Part shown: piece by piece, positions 1-13,332 of the stretch
How the letters are laid out: the number at the start of each line of letters is the position of its first letter
How positions within the stretch are numbered: position 1 is the first letter of the stretch
From: Clavelina lepadiformis
Lineage: Eukaryota; Chordata; Ascidiacea; Aplousobranchia; Clavelinidae
Assembly (NCBI RefSeq): GCF_947623445.1
Contig: NC_135244.1
Coordinates: forward strand, 4,216,001-4,280,000
Direction: 5' to 3'
DNA length: 64,000 nt
Translations under genes and position numbers: made by a program
Notes under the pieces: generated by a model
Seen by the model: the letters and a program-made list of their open reading frames with translations, nothing else
The model's database searches: none
What the model was told of the DNA's origin: nothing

Positions 1-21
1 ATAAAGAAATTGACAAAATAC

Positions 22-3000
22 CAGCTCCAGATGTGTCATGAGTGTGAACGTGGATTGGTATGTCTGGAAATTTTTCCCTCAATGATGAAACAAGTATTCT
101 TGCGGCTTGTGGCTTGAGCAACCCAGCCATATCCTACAATGATAAATTTTTATTGCTTTTAGAAACATTAAACATTTCATTCAAAGGATGACTGTTTTTT
201 ATCAAATAAAACTGTTGACCTATCATCAATCAGCACAGAATTCACCCAAAACTTCACCATAACCCAAATTCACCCAAAACTTAGTACAAGTAAACATCAC
301 CTTAATACATAGAATATGTGTCCCCATGGCCACGAGTTCGTCGGCCAGATCAAGGTAATATTTCAGGTCATATTTAGTCAAGCGTGATGGGTCTGACACA
401 TCACCAGTGTAGGATATTGCTGCTTCAATCACACCACCTGCTTCTCCTACTGCTTCGATACCAAGCTTCATGTTTGGGAGGTAATTCAAGGAGTCAAATA
501 CACGAAATATATCCATTCCATTTATGTAGGCAAGCTCGCAAAACCTGCAAAGTTTGCAATGAATAAAATCAGCTTTCCAAATATATGCCGTAGGATTACG
601 ATGGCATGGTTAGTAGTAAAACTTGCAAACTTGTGAGTTTGTAAATTTTCACAGATAACATAAATCAAAAAATTCGCATTTAAACTTACTTCTTCACAAC
701 ATTGTCAGGGTAATTTGTGTAGCCCACTCCATTTGCACCTCTAAGCAACATTTGAAATGGAATATTTGGAATTTTTTCACGGAGCACACGTAACCTTTCC
801 CATGGACATTCATGGAGAAATCTCAAAGCGACGTCGAATGTGGCGCCACCCCAGTTTTCCAAAGAAAACAATCCATTCATACGATTAGCCACAAAAGGAG
901 CTATCCTTGCAAGGTCATATGTGCGCACTCTAGTGGCGAGAAGAGATTGATGTGCGTCTCTCATGGTGGTGTCGGTGAGTAGCAATCCCTGATGTTCACG
1001 AATTGCTCTCGCAAATTCTTCGGGACCCCTTTCAAGAAGTACCTGTCGCCATCCAGGAGGTGGTTTCGATCCTATTCAAACATCATAAACATTCAAGCAA
1101 TTAATTAAATTTACATCTGTACAGTTAAATGCACTTTAAAATTTTGATTCCTTTCATGAATTTTTAAAGATTTCTTCCAAAAGCAAATCATGCAGAATTG
1201 CTCGTGGTTTACAACTTTACTTCACAAAGTCATAGTGACAAAGTACAACATTCTCCGACAATGTTTGCTGTGCCATCAAAAAGTGTACCAAGACAATATT
1301 GACACTATTTTAGTTCTTCTTTGAATTTCCAGACTTGAGCAATCTCGATGTGAATTACTTCACAAACATTCAAAGGTCACTAAGTCAAGGTCACCTGCTG
1401 GCAAGGATGGAACGACCGGTTCATCGTATGGTGGTCTTTGATCAGTTGGGAGTGGTGTGGATGGGCCATTTACCAAGACTTCAGCGAGATAATGCATCAA
1501 ACGGCCGGCTCTATTCATGCTTGGATGCATTTTGAACAGCTGAGAAAAACAAAAAAATACAATGAAGGTAAAACAAATCAGAAATGCAAAAAATAACATA
1601 CACATATTACATTGCGTGCCTTACCTGAGGATTGTTATCTATAAACTGTGTCGTGATTGTTCCATGGAGGAAAGCGTCATCACTTATTACGTTCAGTAGA
1701 AATGGAATATTTGTCTACCAACAGCAACGCAATTACTGACATAAACACACTTGTACTTCCAACCACCAATTAAGTGGTAACCTTTCAAGTACTTACATGT
1801 ATTTATCAATTTTACCTTTACTCCTCTTATTCGGAATTCCCTCAGAGCGCGATGCATTTTCCTCGCAGCAGACGGCATGTCAGCAGCATGTGATATCACC
1901 TTAACAAGGAGGGAGTCATAATGAGGAGAAACTATGGCTCCTGCAAATGCAGATGCACTGTCCAGTCTGATGCCCATTCCTTCTCCACTTCTAAAGACCT
2001 ACAAAATGCCATTCTGTTAGGCTTAGTAATAAAACAGAGACAGGCTTATTGATAAATCAAGATAGGTTAGATTTCAAAAGTAACGTGCTACAAACTTACA
2101 ATGCATTTTGCCATCACTGCAGTAAAGATTTATGTGTTTTTTTTAACTTGTGGACCACTAATCATGTACAGTTCATGTACAATTGTTGGTAACATTTATA
2201 CCTCAATCCTTCCGGTATCGGGTCTGAAATCGTGGGCTGGATCTTCTGTGGTTATTCTGCACTGGATGGCGCAACCATTGACCTGGATATTCTCCTGATT
2301 CAAACCAAGGTCAGGTAACGTGTATCCTTCTGCTAAACGAATTTGGGACTGAACCAAATCAACCCTGTGAAGGGAGGACAGAAAATTAAGTACCAAATTA
2401 CTAGAGAGCTGTTTTTGACAAGCTAACGCCTATTTGACAACTCTTACCCTGTTATTTGCTCTGTGATTGTGTGCTCAACTTGCAGACGAGAGTTAACTTC
2501 GATAAAGTAATGTCGTCCCTGAAGAGGGAAAAAGATGTAATGTAAAAAATGCATAATATAATTAAATTTTTGAAGTTACAAACATAACAAGGAAAAACGG
2601 AACATTGTAGGTTAGACAAACCTACATTAGGAACTTGTTAAATGTACCTGACTATCAAGCAAAAACTCAACGGTTCCAGCATTTTCGTAGCCAACATGCC
2701 GCGCAATTTTTAGCGCATCATCAGCAAGCAATCGACGAAGTCCTATGGGAAGATTCGAGGCCGGGGCAAGTTCAACAACTTTCTGGTACCTTCGTTGAAT
2801 TGAGCAATCTCTTTCGTAAAGATGAACAACATTCCCAGCGCGATCACCTATAATTAATCATGTAAGAGTGAATAAATAATTACATGCACTTAAATAGTTT
2901 TGCCAGATAGCTAATTCAAAGTATTGTACCAATCAAGTGTAAGAGATTCACTGACTACTGTTTTTAAAAAAACGTTGTAAGTTTTACCTAAAATTTGTAC

Positions 3001-5527
3001 TTCAATGTGCCGTGGACCTTGTAGATATCTCTCAATAAACATTGCGCCATTTCCAAAAGCTTTCTCTGCTTCCGACACAGCCCTGTGAAAGTTGTCCTCC
3101 AATTCCTACAAACAGCACATCACAAACATAAAATGACTTAAGTGCAAAAGGTAGTAAGGTAGTTCATACAAACCTCCATTTCATTAACAAATCGCATTCC
3201 TCTGCCACCACCACCAAAAGCTGCTTTCATGATGAGTGGAAAGCCGTATTTCTGAGCAAAATCTTTTGCCTCATCCAATGTTGTCACTGGGCCGTCAGTC
3301 CCAGGAATCACAGGCACACCTTTGGAAGCAGAAAAATTTCAAAATGATACTGAGCACTTCATGATGACGTCACAACAAAAACCTGTGCATCTTTTAAAAC
3401 CATTCAAAATTTCAAGTTGTTTCTTCTTCTTACCAGCAGCTATAGCTATTGCACGAGCGGCAACTTTGTCACCCATTTGTTGTACAACCTGGGGTGAAGG
3501 CCCGATGAACCGAATACCTGCATCAACACAGGCTTGTGCAAAATCTGCTCGTTCAGATAAGAATCCATATCCAGGATGGATGGCGTCAACACCAACCTCC
3601 TGTTAAATAGTAAAAATCTATTCAGTTGTTGATCTGTAGATCTACTTGAAGTATGGAAAAACCCTCTGTAAGAGGTTACGGTGCTGCTTTTGGTTGCAGT
3701 TTCTAAGAAATTTATATTGAGGTTCAATGAAATTGTCTGAATACCATAATCCACAGCACAATCTTAAGCATGACAAAGCTAAAACTGAAAACATTTATTT
3801 ATACACAACAACAACAACAATTCAGTAACATTTATGCCTTGCAGGCATTGAATAAGAATGGAAAATTTTGAATTGATTTTTGAGTTTGAAAAACAGCCAA
3901 TTAAGAAGAAGTGAATTGAGGATTTTACAAGGAGAACATTACACAAAGCTATAATAAATTAAACCAGCAAATTTTATCTCACACAGAAAATTATAACTAA
4001 CTTTTACACAGAACACAATGTTCAATAGATCAGCAGTGGGCAGTTAATTGGTTAAAGAGGTCTACAATAAAATTTCAGTAAATATTGATATGTGGGTGAC
4101 GCGCTGCACGACAAGGATAAGTAACCATGTTAAAAGATGGTGTGAATTTTAATTCCAAGAAAACCAGCCAAGAATGTGCCACATTTTAACTATCAATACT
4201 GTTCTTCAAAGCATTAGATGCAAAACCAGAAACCATCAGTTGAGTAAATGAACTTAGCCCACAACAACCATGTTTACTGGTTTAATAGGTTTGTTAAAAT
4301 ACCCTACTCCAAAATTTGGCTTCGGTCATTCTATGATGTTATCAGTCTAAGTTAAACCATACTGTGCATAAATGGTTCTAAAACAAAACGTTACAGCATC
4401 TGCCATATTATTCATAAATTTTATACCTTAGCAGTCTCGATGATCTCTGGAATATGTAGGTATGCATTAACAGGAGCTAAACCCTGTCCAATTAGGTATG
4501 ATTCATCAGCCTTCTGGCGATGGGTGTGTTTAGCATCTTGCTCTGAATAAATAGCAACTGTTCGAATTCCCAACTCTGTGCAAGCACGAAAGACACGGAT
4601 TGCAATTTCTCCACGGTTTGCAACCAAAACCTTGAAAAGACTAAATGAATAAATCGTCCTAACTGCGCTTTTTATTTCATGTTGCAAACTTAATGTGATT
4701 ATTGATAACTTACATACCTTTTGGATTGGTTCAATATTAGATGTAACGGTTGAACTTTTTGGATAAGTAACACCAACTGGAAATGAAGTTTTGTATGTTC
4801 TTCTCGTCTACAAATAAGATATTTATAAAACAAAACAAAAATATTTTACCACTGATTTTCTATACTTTTTTTGCAAAAACTGGCAACGGTGAAGCAAAGC
4901 ACTCATAAATTAAATTCCCAAATTATCGCAGAATTGCCAATTTTGCAAATGTTCTATTACAAATTACAGCTCACTTTATGTCATCTTACAAACTGTATTA
5001 AGCTACAGTTAAGACAATCTTTAAGGTATAGTAGTTTTCCACAGTCTTTTGTTTCATTTACGTGATGTCAAGCAAATAGACAGCTTATCAATTTTTAATC
5101 ACCACATTTTAATCAATTGTATCTTGATGTTAGTAGTTAACTAATAAACTGCTGATAAACTTAACCCAAAATCTGTGATGAATGTTTGGGTTGCCTACTT
5201 AGGCCTACTTATCGGTGGTGTAAACTTAAACCAATGCTCAAGCTTAAGTGGAAGGTGGTTGCAATTTGTAATATAAGAATGTGCAGTGGACAAGTGTCAA
5301 GAAAGGTCTATTAATGACAATCATAGTTTCAACAGTAAACAGTTACGGATTTGGCATAAATTATATGCTTTGGATAAAAAAAAATCAATAAAACTTACTT
5401 TTGATAAGCAAGGCAAAGAATTTATGATTTTGTCCAAACGATGCCTTCTTGGCGCAGAGCTGAGAGTTCGATTAAGTTTTAGAGTGAGCATTTTCATGCT
5501 TAACAGTCGCAAGGGCCAGGTGGCCAC
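22..5527 (-). CDS. PC: Pyruvate carboxylase, mitochondrial (5' two thirds; 3' end outside window)
   Basis: Carboxylates pyruvate to oxaloacetate in the mitochondrial matrix using biotin, ATP and bicarbonate. I infer 15 exons, 5' to 3': 5399-5527, 4718-4807, 4427-4630, 3434-3599, 3174-3319, 2988-3105, 2648-2847, 2448-2518, 2202-2364, 1816-1998, 1625-1714, 1395-1539, 690-1071, 301-544, 22-133. The first exon encodes 43 residues starting [14 protein letters not shown], rich in Arg, Leu and Ser, which fits a mitochondrial targeting peptide; it joins exon 2 in phase 0 at a GTAAGT donor. Biotin carboxylase signatures: [25 protein letters not shown] and the ATP-grasp loop GGGGRGMRF. Carboxyltransferase signatures: [40 protein letters not shown] and the metal-binding HTHDTSGAG at the left edge. 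About 814 codons are present of the roughly 1,180 usual; the remaining domain and the biotin-carrier domain must lie to the left. Identification is secure; some exon ends may be off by a base. Confidence 0.96.
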
Positions 5528-7771
5528 AAAGACAGAGATACCACAAAAACGAGTTATGTGCTATGCTCTTGTATTAACGTTTAGTGATATCTTAACTGAA
5601 ATAACACAAAAAATATGAAATAAATGTCTAGGATATCTTGAGGTCACTGAAATAACTTAGAAAAACTTTCTTAAGTGTCGTTTGAAATAGAGCCTAGTCT
5701 AGCCCAGGATCTATTTGCTACAGCTGCTTCAATCAAACTAGCCTACTGCGGATTAATTATACAAAACGGAAACGCAGAATGTTCTATGCATTATAGATGA
5801 TGCGTTAAATCAACCACTTACAGGCTGCATTAAGCCTGCTTGCACCTTTATCTGGACCTGATTTGTCGATCTGAATGCTTAATAGTCTAGCATATTCTGC
5901 AAAAATATTGTTATTGGTATGCTACGCATTAAATTGCGCTGCAATGCGCCGTTGTTTAATCGCAATCCCTATTCTTTCGTTTTAAGCTAAAACTGATAAA
6001 AAAAGATTGTCACTGTTTTAAAAGAATCATCGATGTTTTAAAAGTGAAAACAGTACCGGTAGGCTACATCATCAATAACTAGGTTTCCTGATCGATATTC
6101 CTTCAACTGAGCACCGAAACATCTGACAACTGCAACCATTAACATCAACGAATGAACTACGCTGCTAACGGCCTGCCAAAAAGTGTTTTTCACCAGCCGC
6201 ACTTTTTCCTTCTCTTTTATGCAACTGGTAACGGTCTGAGTTGTTTACGTCTGAAAGCGAAAGCCGGCAGCGTGATGCAGGTTTAGAGCACGTGTTCATA
6301 ATAATAGGACTTTGAACTCAGGTGACGCCATAGCCCATAAGCGAAGCGTTATAATAGCTTTGTAGTTCATTATGTTGATACAAGCGAAAATGTGCGTTAA
6401 TTTTTTCTAAAAGATGCGTGATTTTAGCTTAGGAAATATTTGTATGTTGTAAATATCTCCTTGAGTTCACCGCTCAGGGATACTTCAGGCGAAAGGTAAT
6501 TGACGATCACGCAGAAAAATCTAACCATCTAACCAAGTAGCTGAAACCAGTAAGATAATATAACTTCTCAAGTTGTTACGATGACGTGTCCACTACTCCT
6601 CTGACCTGCGACCTACTGTATCGCACGTTGGCTATTATGTTGTGAAATTCTCGCGATTGCGTACGTGACGTAAGCACGATTGCTCATCTTTGCATGTAAA
6701 CAACGTATTTTTTAACTTATGACCTATAGCTCTCTGGTGGAATGCAAGAGGTTAACGGCTTCGGTACGCAGTTCCTTTCATTTCTCAACACCTGTAGAAT
6801 CTACATCTACAGTGTAGATGTTTCTAATGCTTTAAAAAGCTATAACAGTAGACATGCTACCTAGATCAAAGCTCGGCGTCTGCTAGCGCTATCCCCGAAA
6901 ATTCCACGAAAAAGCTTGTTTTACATTCGCAGGTCGGCTACAGTATTCCAAGAAAGAGACTGGTTAATTGAAGTAACGTTATGCCTCTATATGCGAATTA
7001 ATGTGAAGCTAAACGAACTTCTTTGTCTGCAGAAACCAGGCACCATCAAATCGTCATCAGGCTTATCTGCGTAATCATTATAGCCTACAGTATATTGGGC
7101 TCAAAATTTCTTTTCTTGTGCTTACTAATTTAGGACTAAACCGAAATGACGTAGATGCCGCCAGGCTTCTGATTGGCCAAGAATAAGGCGTTACCCGCCG
7201 ACACCACCCCGTATACGTGATTTACGCCGCTGTTTATTATTCTTGTTTTTAGTTCGGCAAAAACAGGTTATGGTAAATTTGTGACTTTTAGCATTTAACG
7301 AGCCAAAAGCTGTTTTTAACTGGCACTTTGTACTTATGACATAGTGCACTTGACATCACTGAGTTGGCCAAAAAAACTACTAGTAACTTATAGCCTATGG
7401 CCTATGCTATTTCGCTAACAAACTGCTGTGAATTACCTAAAAACTGTTAAACACTTGATTTGAATTTTTTTAATTTTATTTCAAACTTTTCTTAAGCGCG
7501 GGTATTGCACAATTATAAGTGAAGTGATTTGCACGAAAGTCTCCTAAACGCTTTCCTTGGGAAATAATTCACTAAATAAGCACATCATCTAACAATTACT
7601 TTAATGTGAAAATAATCAAAATGACTTGTCCTTGCTAAAATTATATTCAAATTAATTTACTATAACCTAGTGGGCAACTACCCTACAACCATGATTATTT
7701 ATAAAAAAAAAACAGCAAAGGTTTACATATGATATGATATTTTGTTCACAATTGCATATATTTTAGCAATA
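5528..7771. other. Intergenic: upstream of PC, downstream of sulfotransferase A
   Basis: No convincing coding exon on either strand. It holds the presumed 5' UTR and promoter of the pyruvate carboxylase gene, which reads leftwards. I see no strong TATA box at a defensible position, no RNA gene and no repeat with clear ends. Confidence 0.5.
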
Positions 7772-10700
7772 CTACTCGTAAACAAAATTAATGTCTATGC
7801 CAGACATCTTTTCATTGAACTTCTGATCCATGATCTCAGATTGAGCAACAGTGAGATAGTTCTTCCAATCACCGATCTCTCCTAAACATAATCAAAACAA
7901 AAATAGAAATTTGTGTTTTAGTTAGGCTTTGTTGGAACAATTTAGTCAATTTAAAACAATTCTATTTCGCTAATACTGTGTTGAAAAAAGTCATTTTTAC
8001 ATTTCTCAACACAGTCACATTTCCCCCTTGGTCTTCTTTTTTAACTTCTTTGATACGTAACTCATTAGCTTGTGATAACCTTTGCTCCATATGCAAACAA
8101 TTATAGCACGTCGCCACGCGAACCGCTGTAGCTTAAGTAACCTACCTTTTCTAAACATTTTAATACTCTCCTCTAGTTTCGAAGGTTTTTTCTGCAGGTT
8201 TTGAAACGAAGTTTCTTCCAAAATTTGATTTATTTCATCATTGCTTCTTTCGACTGCGAGAAAGTTTGCAATTCGACGGACTTCTTTTGCCGTATCCTAA
8301 AGAAAGTAAACCGCAATAATTTTATCTATCCAGGCTAAGGCAAATATTTTATGGAAGTTAAACTAACCTGTTGGTATTATGCTCTCTTAATTTTTAACTT
8401 AAGCCAGCTTTTAATTAAATTGCAAGTACCCGTTTCAAATCTTCAAAAGTAATAAAGAGGACGTTTTCTTTCTTCAAGTAGGGATGCCAAGTCAGGATAT
8501 GATCCGGATATGACAGACCTCCGCCACTAGGTAATTTTCCTGTAGAACTAGTAGAAGTCACAATGAGGGTATATAACGTCAAGCAACACAATTTTTCCAT
8601 GCAACATGGTGTAGTCCAGGGGTCCCTGAGGGTCAAATGAAGACTTTTAATCTAACCAGAGGGCCGCAACACACACGGAAAAGTTGAAAACATAACACAA
8701 CTTATATAAAAACGAACAGTTTTTCAATTATACGAATGTTCAATACAGTTTTTAATTTACTTCACTTGCTATATACTGGAGGCGCATGGGTTTCAAAAAA
8801 GGGTAAATTTCTTTGTTTATTTCTAAGTATATGTTGTAAAATTACTAAAAAAGCATTTACTCAAAAATCGCTCCACGAGAATGCCTGAAGTTTTGCATGT
8901 GACCTGGGCTCGCCTGGAATTGTTTCATACGGGAATATGTCAAAAATCACATATCTCTATATCTCGTTGAAGAAGCCCAAAGTTAAAAGTGGATTTTTGG
9001 GCCTAACTATAGGCCTACACATTTCCCACTTTTTCATGCAAATCTTCGCACACTCTGGAACTTTAAAACGCGCCAACTGCGAGGTGAATTCCCAGACTAG
9101 AAAACAACACCAACCATGCTGCATTCTGATTGGTTTAAACATGTTTTTAACGCCCTTCGTAATGCCATAAATAAAACCAACCGTTCACAGCAGCCTCAAA
9201 AAATTCGTTGAAGTCTTTGGGATAAGGCTGTTGAATGGAGTCCTTTTGAAAAAAAGGATTGCTTTTTGTAAAATGGAAATGAGAGACGACTTGATCTTTA
9301 GGGTTCCGGACCACATAAATTATCTGAACAAAAGACCAGATTTATAAGGACTCAAAAAAGATTCCGTTGTAATAGTAATAAGTTACAACTCTAATAAAAG
9401 GATGGAAAATGTTGTTTTGCGCACACATAAATTTGAGGTTGATTGAAGTCATTGCTAGTAAGAAAAAGGCTACAACATTTCCCTATTATTCCTATAAAGA
9501 TTTTTGTCTTATTTTTATAATCATACAAGGCTTACTATTAAACTTGTATTTATATATCTTCTCTAAAGCAACTCGTCAATCGTCGTAACGAGAGCCAAGT
9601 GTTCAGGTCACTATCGGCTGCTAAGCTAAATGTTGTGGCAAAAGTAGCGCAGTCACAGTGTCGTGCTCTCATCCAAAACCAACAGGTCGTGCTTTCCATG
9701 GGCAACGTTAAGGAAGTCGAATGAAACAGAGTCTACGTTATTTGCACCTCTGCGCCACACTCACAAGCCGCAGAGTTTGCCACCCCCCGATTGTACAACG
9801 TTATTTGGAAACCCCTGGCGCTGGTTCGTATTAGGCGACTAAGCCACTCCACGCCACTCCCATGCCAGTTTGGGTAGCGAAACTCCCTTCTTTGTAACTC
9901 GAAATCTTTGTAAGGCTCCGTTTTTGAACCGTCTTAGAATGCTTCGCTGGCAATGGCTGGTGGTAAAGGTCCGTTTCGAGCTTTATGATCATGTGTCTGT
10001 TTAAGGGCAGACGGGCAGGTTGCAGGTATAAGGCCGCGGTGGCATACCGACCGCATCTGTAATGTCTGTAGGTACATCGTCGGGTATTTTTCTTAACCTC
10101 AAAGCTGTCGTCGATGCCCTGGGTCGTCATAAACACATTGTACTGACAACGCGTGTTGATATCGCCGAAATCATTGACTCAGCTAGATTTTAGGTATTAT
10201 CGATTCTCGCAAATGCTAAATTGGAGTTTTTTTTGTTCCTTGGCTTCAAGAGAAACGATTACTTTGTCTTTAGAACTGAAGGGAAGAGCCAGGTTGCTGA
10301 TGGCCGTCCAGAAGGCTAGACATTTTCCGTCGCTGTCGGTGTAGTAGTATTCCCGGTCAACGTAATGGCAGTTGACATCACCCACCAGTGTACTGACGGA
10401 GGATGGAAACAGGTGCAGAGACGGGGTTAGCATTCAGCTTAGGGCATATATGTTGTATACGTTTATGGCTATATATCGTAGTTATCATTGTTAATGAACA
10501 CTTATGCAATCTCTGTCGCTGGCAAAGATTGGCCGTTGACGTCATGAACAAATGTGATGAGACCATGTCTCCTGCTTAGTGTGAACCCTGCCAGCGAGAA
10601 GTAGGAAAGTGCTTGCTTGTCTGCCAAATTGCAATGTTTTTTTTTAGGGTGCTGAAAAGGGACCGATGTTTGTAGGAGAGATACTAACTGACAGTGAGCT

Positions 10701-12185
10701 TGTTCGGGTCATGGCCACAACATTAGATTGTCCGGAAAACGAAAGAAAATAAAGATTAGTTATAGTAGAAAACAAATGCCCTTGACAATGTGGTTTAGAA
10801 AAACTCTGGTGAAAGATTCTCGCCGCGAAATGGTGCCCCCTCCTGACTAATTTACGTTTATGGATAGTTGCCTTTCAAGGCGCCGTCTTAATTAGCACCG
10901 ATATGCCTTTGTGTTTTTCTTATGCAACCAGTTTGGTTTTGTCACGGCTTAAAACCGTGCCTTCCGTTTGATCGGATTTTTGACTTAAAATACATAATAC
11001 TGAAGTTATTTTACATATGGTCTGACAGTTAGAAAAAACATCAAAATCAAACTTTGGTTTTTAACTGACAAATCTAATAAAATTACTTGATATACGAGTA
11101 CAATTTTTTATCGTTGTCTAGTGTGGCCCTTATGCGAACATAAATGCATATACCTTGGTTCTGTTTTCTTCCAATCGTTTCATATTAATGAGAGTAGCCG
11201 GAAGGTGCGTTGCCCAAATTTTTCTCTTCCACGGAAGTTTTTCTAAGACTTCGAAGCTCAATGCTGTACAAAGCGAAATTTTTACAGATAAAATCGAAAC
11301 CGAAAACACAACGACCTGTAATAAATTTATATAGGTATTAAACATTTTAAGCAGAACTCACGTATCCCAAACTCTAAGTAGCCTTGCATTGGCGTCACAG
11401 TCAGTGCCATCTTGAGCAAATCCTTGTCATGTTGGTAAATCAAGTGCTTGACGAGCTTAGTGGTCCATGTAGTACCTGGAGAGATAACATTTTTAATAAC
11501 AAAGTTGATGTTGTCTGAACCGTGTTAAACAAATTTTATGGTAAAATAAAAACAGGATAGCCTATAGTTTGGCACTCTGAATGTTAACTTTCTTATTTTC
11601 GCAGTACACCGGAAGAAGCAAGTTTATGCTTGCGAAAGCTTGTGTAGAAAAATATAAATAAAGTTAACCTTCAGAGTGACAAACTATATCCTGTTTTCAT
11701 TTTATTATAATAACAAGAGTATCTTTGTTTATCTTTAGTGGAAAAATTTCATCAGTCTGTCAATTTTAACATCAAAATATATCTGACAAAACTTGTTGAC
11801 AAACCAATGCATGCATTAGTTCAGCAACACACCACCAACATATGAAGCTAACTACACAGCCAGAATGTTTGTTTCGAAGTCTTGTAAGCTAACGATTACC
11901 TGTCTTCGCATAAGTTGCAACTAAAACGTCGTTTTCAGTTGGATCCCAATTGCTGTATTGCCATTCCACCTTATCAGCGTTGGACGGCGTGCTAAATTGA
12001 TGTCCTTTCCATTCTGAAAACCTCGGGCTGGCAAAATCTTTACGAGTTCCTTCTATTAGCTTCGTTACATCTGGTCTGACCTCGGCTGGTATGTAATTTG
12101 TCAAAGCGTGGTGAACTTTGATTATTGCTTCCTCCATGGTCGTTATTTGACCAAAGTTTGATATGTTAGCCCCACTGCTTAACAA
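7772..12185 (-). CDS. Cytosolic sulfotransferase A (SULT family)
   Basis: Transfers sulfonate from PAPS to small acceptors (phenols, amines, steroids) in the cytosol; the substrate cannot be told from sequence. Seven exons: 11900-12185, 11362-11475, 11154-11263, 9182-9323, 8430-8539, 8146-8296, 7772-7881, giving about 340 residues from the upstream ATG, or 324 if the ATG at 12137 is used. Family marks: the 5'-phosphosulfate loop YAKTG/TTW split across exons 1 and 2, the catalytic His in ATHLPATLINM, the 3'-phosphate site RNPKDQ, and the C-terminal [11 protein letters not shown]. Exon 5 is 110 nt, against 116 nt in the sibling genes, so two residues are missing before YPDHIL. The large intron 9324-11153 separates exons 3 and 4. 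Frames join cleanly at every junction and there is no internal stop, so it looks functional. Confidence 0.92.
8617..8700. repeat. hAT-like terminal sequence in a sulfotransferase A intron
   Basis: Begins CAGGGGTCCCTGAG and continues with a GAGGGCCGCAAC motif, as in many non-autonomous hAT ends. I could not find its partner end or a target duplication; the extent given is only the recognisable part. Intron between exons 4 and 5 of sulfotransferase A. Confidence 0.3.
11543..11705. repeat. Short hairpin MITE in intron 1 of sulfotransferase A
   Basis: About 50 bp at the left, starting AAAATAAAAACAGGATAG, recurs as an imperfect reverse complement at the right. The arms meet around a loop of about 60 bp, so the whole unit folds into a long hairpin. 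AT-rich flanks prevent a clear call of the target duplication; the superfamily is not assigned. Confidence 0.6.
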
Positions 12186-13330
12186 ACTATAACTATAGCC
12201 TACAAACGAATTTAAAAAATACTGCTTCTAGCGCTGTACTCACAGACACAGTTTGCACTTCGTATAACACGCGAGCGTGAACAAAGACAAAAAATTCTGC
12301 AATTCATTATGATATGAATTATGACACCAGGCTATAGGTTTAAAAATCATGCTGTCATGCCCAAGGTTAATCATTAACGCATATACCTAATTTTAAAAGT
12401 GCGATGGATTACCTATTTGTGCAGTGATAAAGAGCTTCTTAAAGTGGTCAGACGGGCAAATTGGTCTGAGCCTACGACTTTTAATGGGTCCTATTATTTA
12501 CAAATCACATCGATTTTCACGCTTTTATAAAGGCAAAATGTACTAACATAACACAAAAGTTCAGTATTGTACATGAAATAGGAATAATTGTGTTATTGTC
12601 GATTATATTTCAACGAAACTTTCAAGAATCTCTTTTTTTTAAATATATCAGAAGAACATGCCTTATATAAACCGCTAATACATGAATGAAAGCATGAAAT
12701 GTTCCTCACTTATTCCAATTCCCTGTAATTTTAAATAAATTTCTTTAACGTACGCATCAATTGTTCGCATTAGTAAGGGCAGTTCATTGGTGAAACTGAA
12801 AGAGCCGTGCCTAGTGTACCTTTGCAATATAGCTGTTAATAATAGCAATACAATACGGTACATGCAATACAATACAGCAATAGCAATACTGTTGTAATGA
12901 GTATATCCAACATATTATGCGTCATACCCAGCACATTTCACTGTATTTTCATCATGTGCTGTCTTCATCAAATGCATTTTTATTACATATATACCGCATA
13001 TCTTTAAAATGCAAATATTTGCAGTTACATTGCCTGTTGATAAGAGCGTATTATATATAGTAAATAGAAATGTTATCGCTTTTCAAACGTAAAAGATGAT
13101 ATACACGTGAGCTTATATAATACTGTATACACACCTTGCCAAACTCTAAATACGTTGTGAACTACTACTTTCAAGCATTACTAGTTACTGCTATAGCATA
13201 TACCCGATATAAAGCAAAATATGAGATTTCATTTAATGCTTTAATCCACCCTTTCAAGGTTTCGAGATATATGAAAGTCATATGAATTAGAGAGCATTTT
13301 ACCAAAGTAAACTCTGCTATTCATAATAAC
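12186..13330. other. Intergenic between sulfotransferase A and P450
   Basis: AT-rich sequence with short CAATA-type simple repeats near 12840-12890. It contains the presumed promoter of sulfotransferase A. No coding exon or RNA gene seen. Confidence 0.5.
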
Positions 13331-13332
13331 TA

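Noticed and set aside
9800-9820. ACCCCTG at about 9811-9817 as a possible right end for the hAT-like end at 8617
   Set aside because: The pair would enclose a coding exon of sulfotransferase A (9182-9323), and the flanking 8 bp do not match.
9831-10433. Open stretches on the minus strand inside the long intron of sulfotransferase A, one with a YYYTDSDGKCLAFW-like string reminiscent of retroelement RNase H
   Set aside because: Too short and isolated to assign; no LTR, no neighbouring pol motifs. At most an old, broken fossil, so not annotated as an element.
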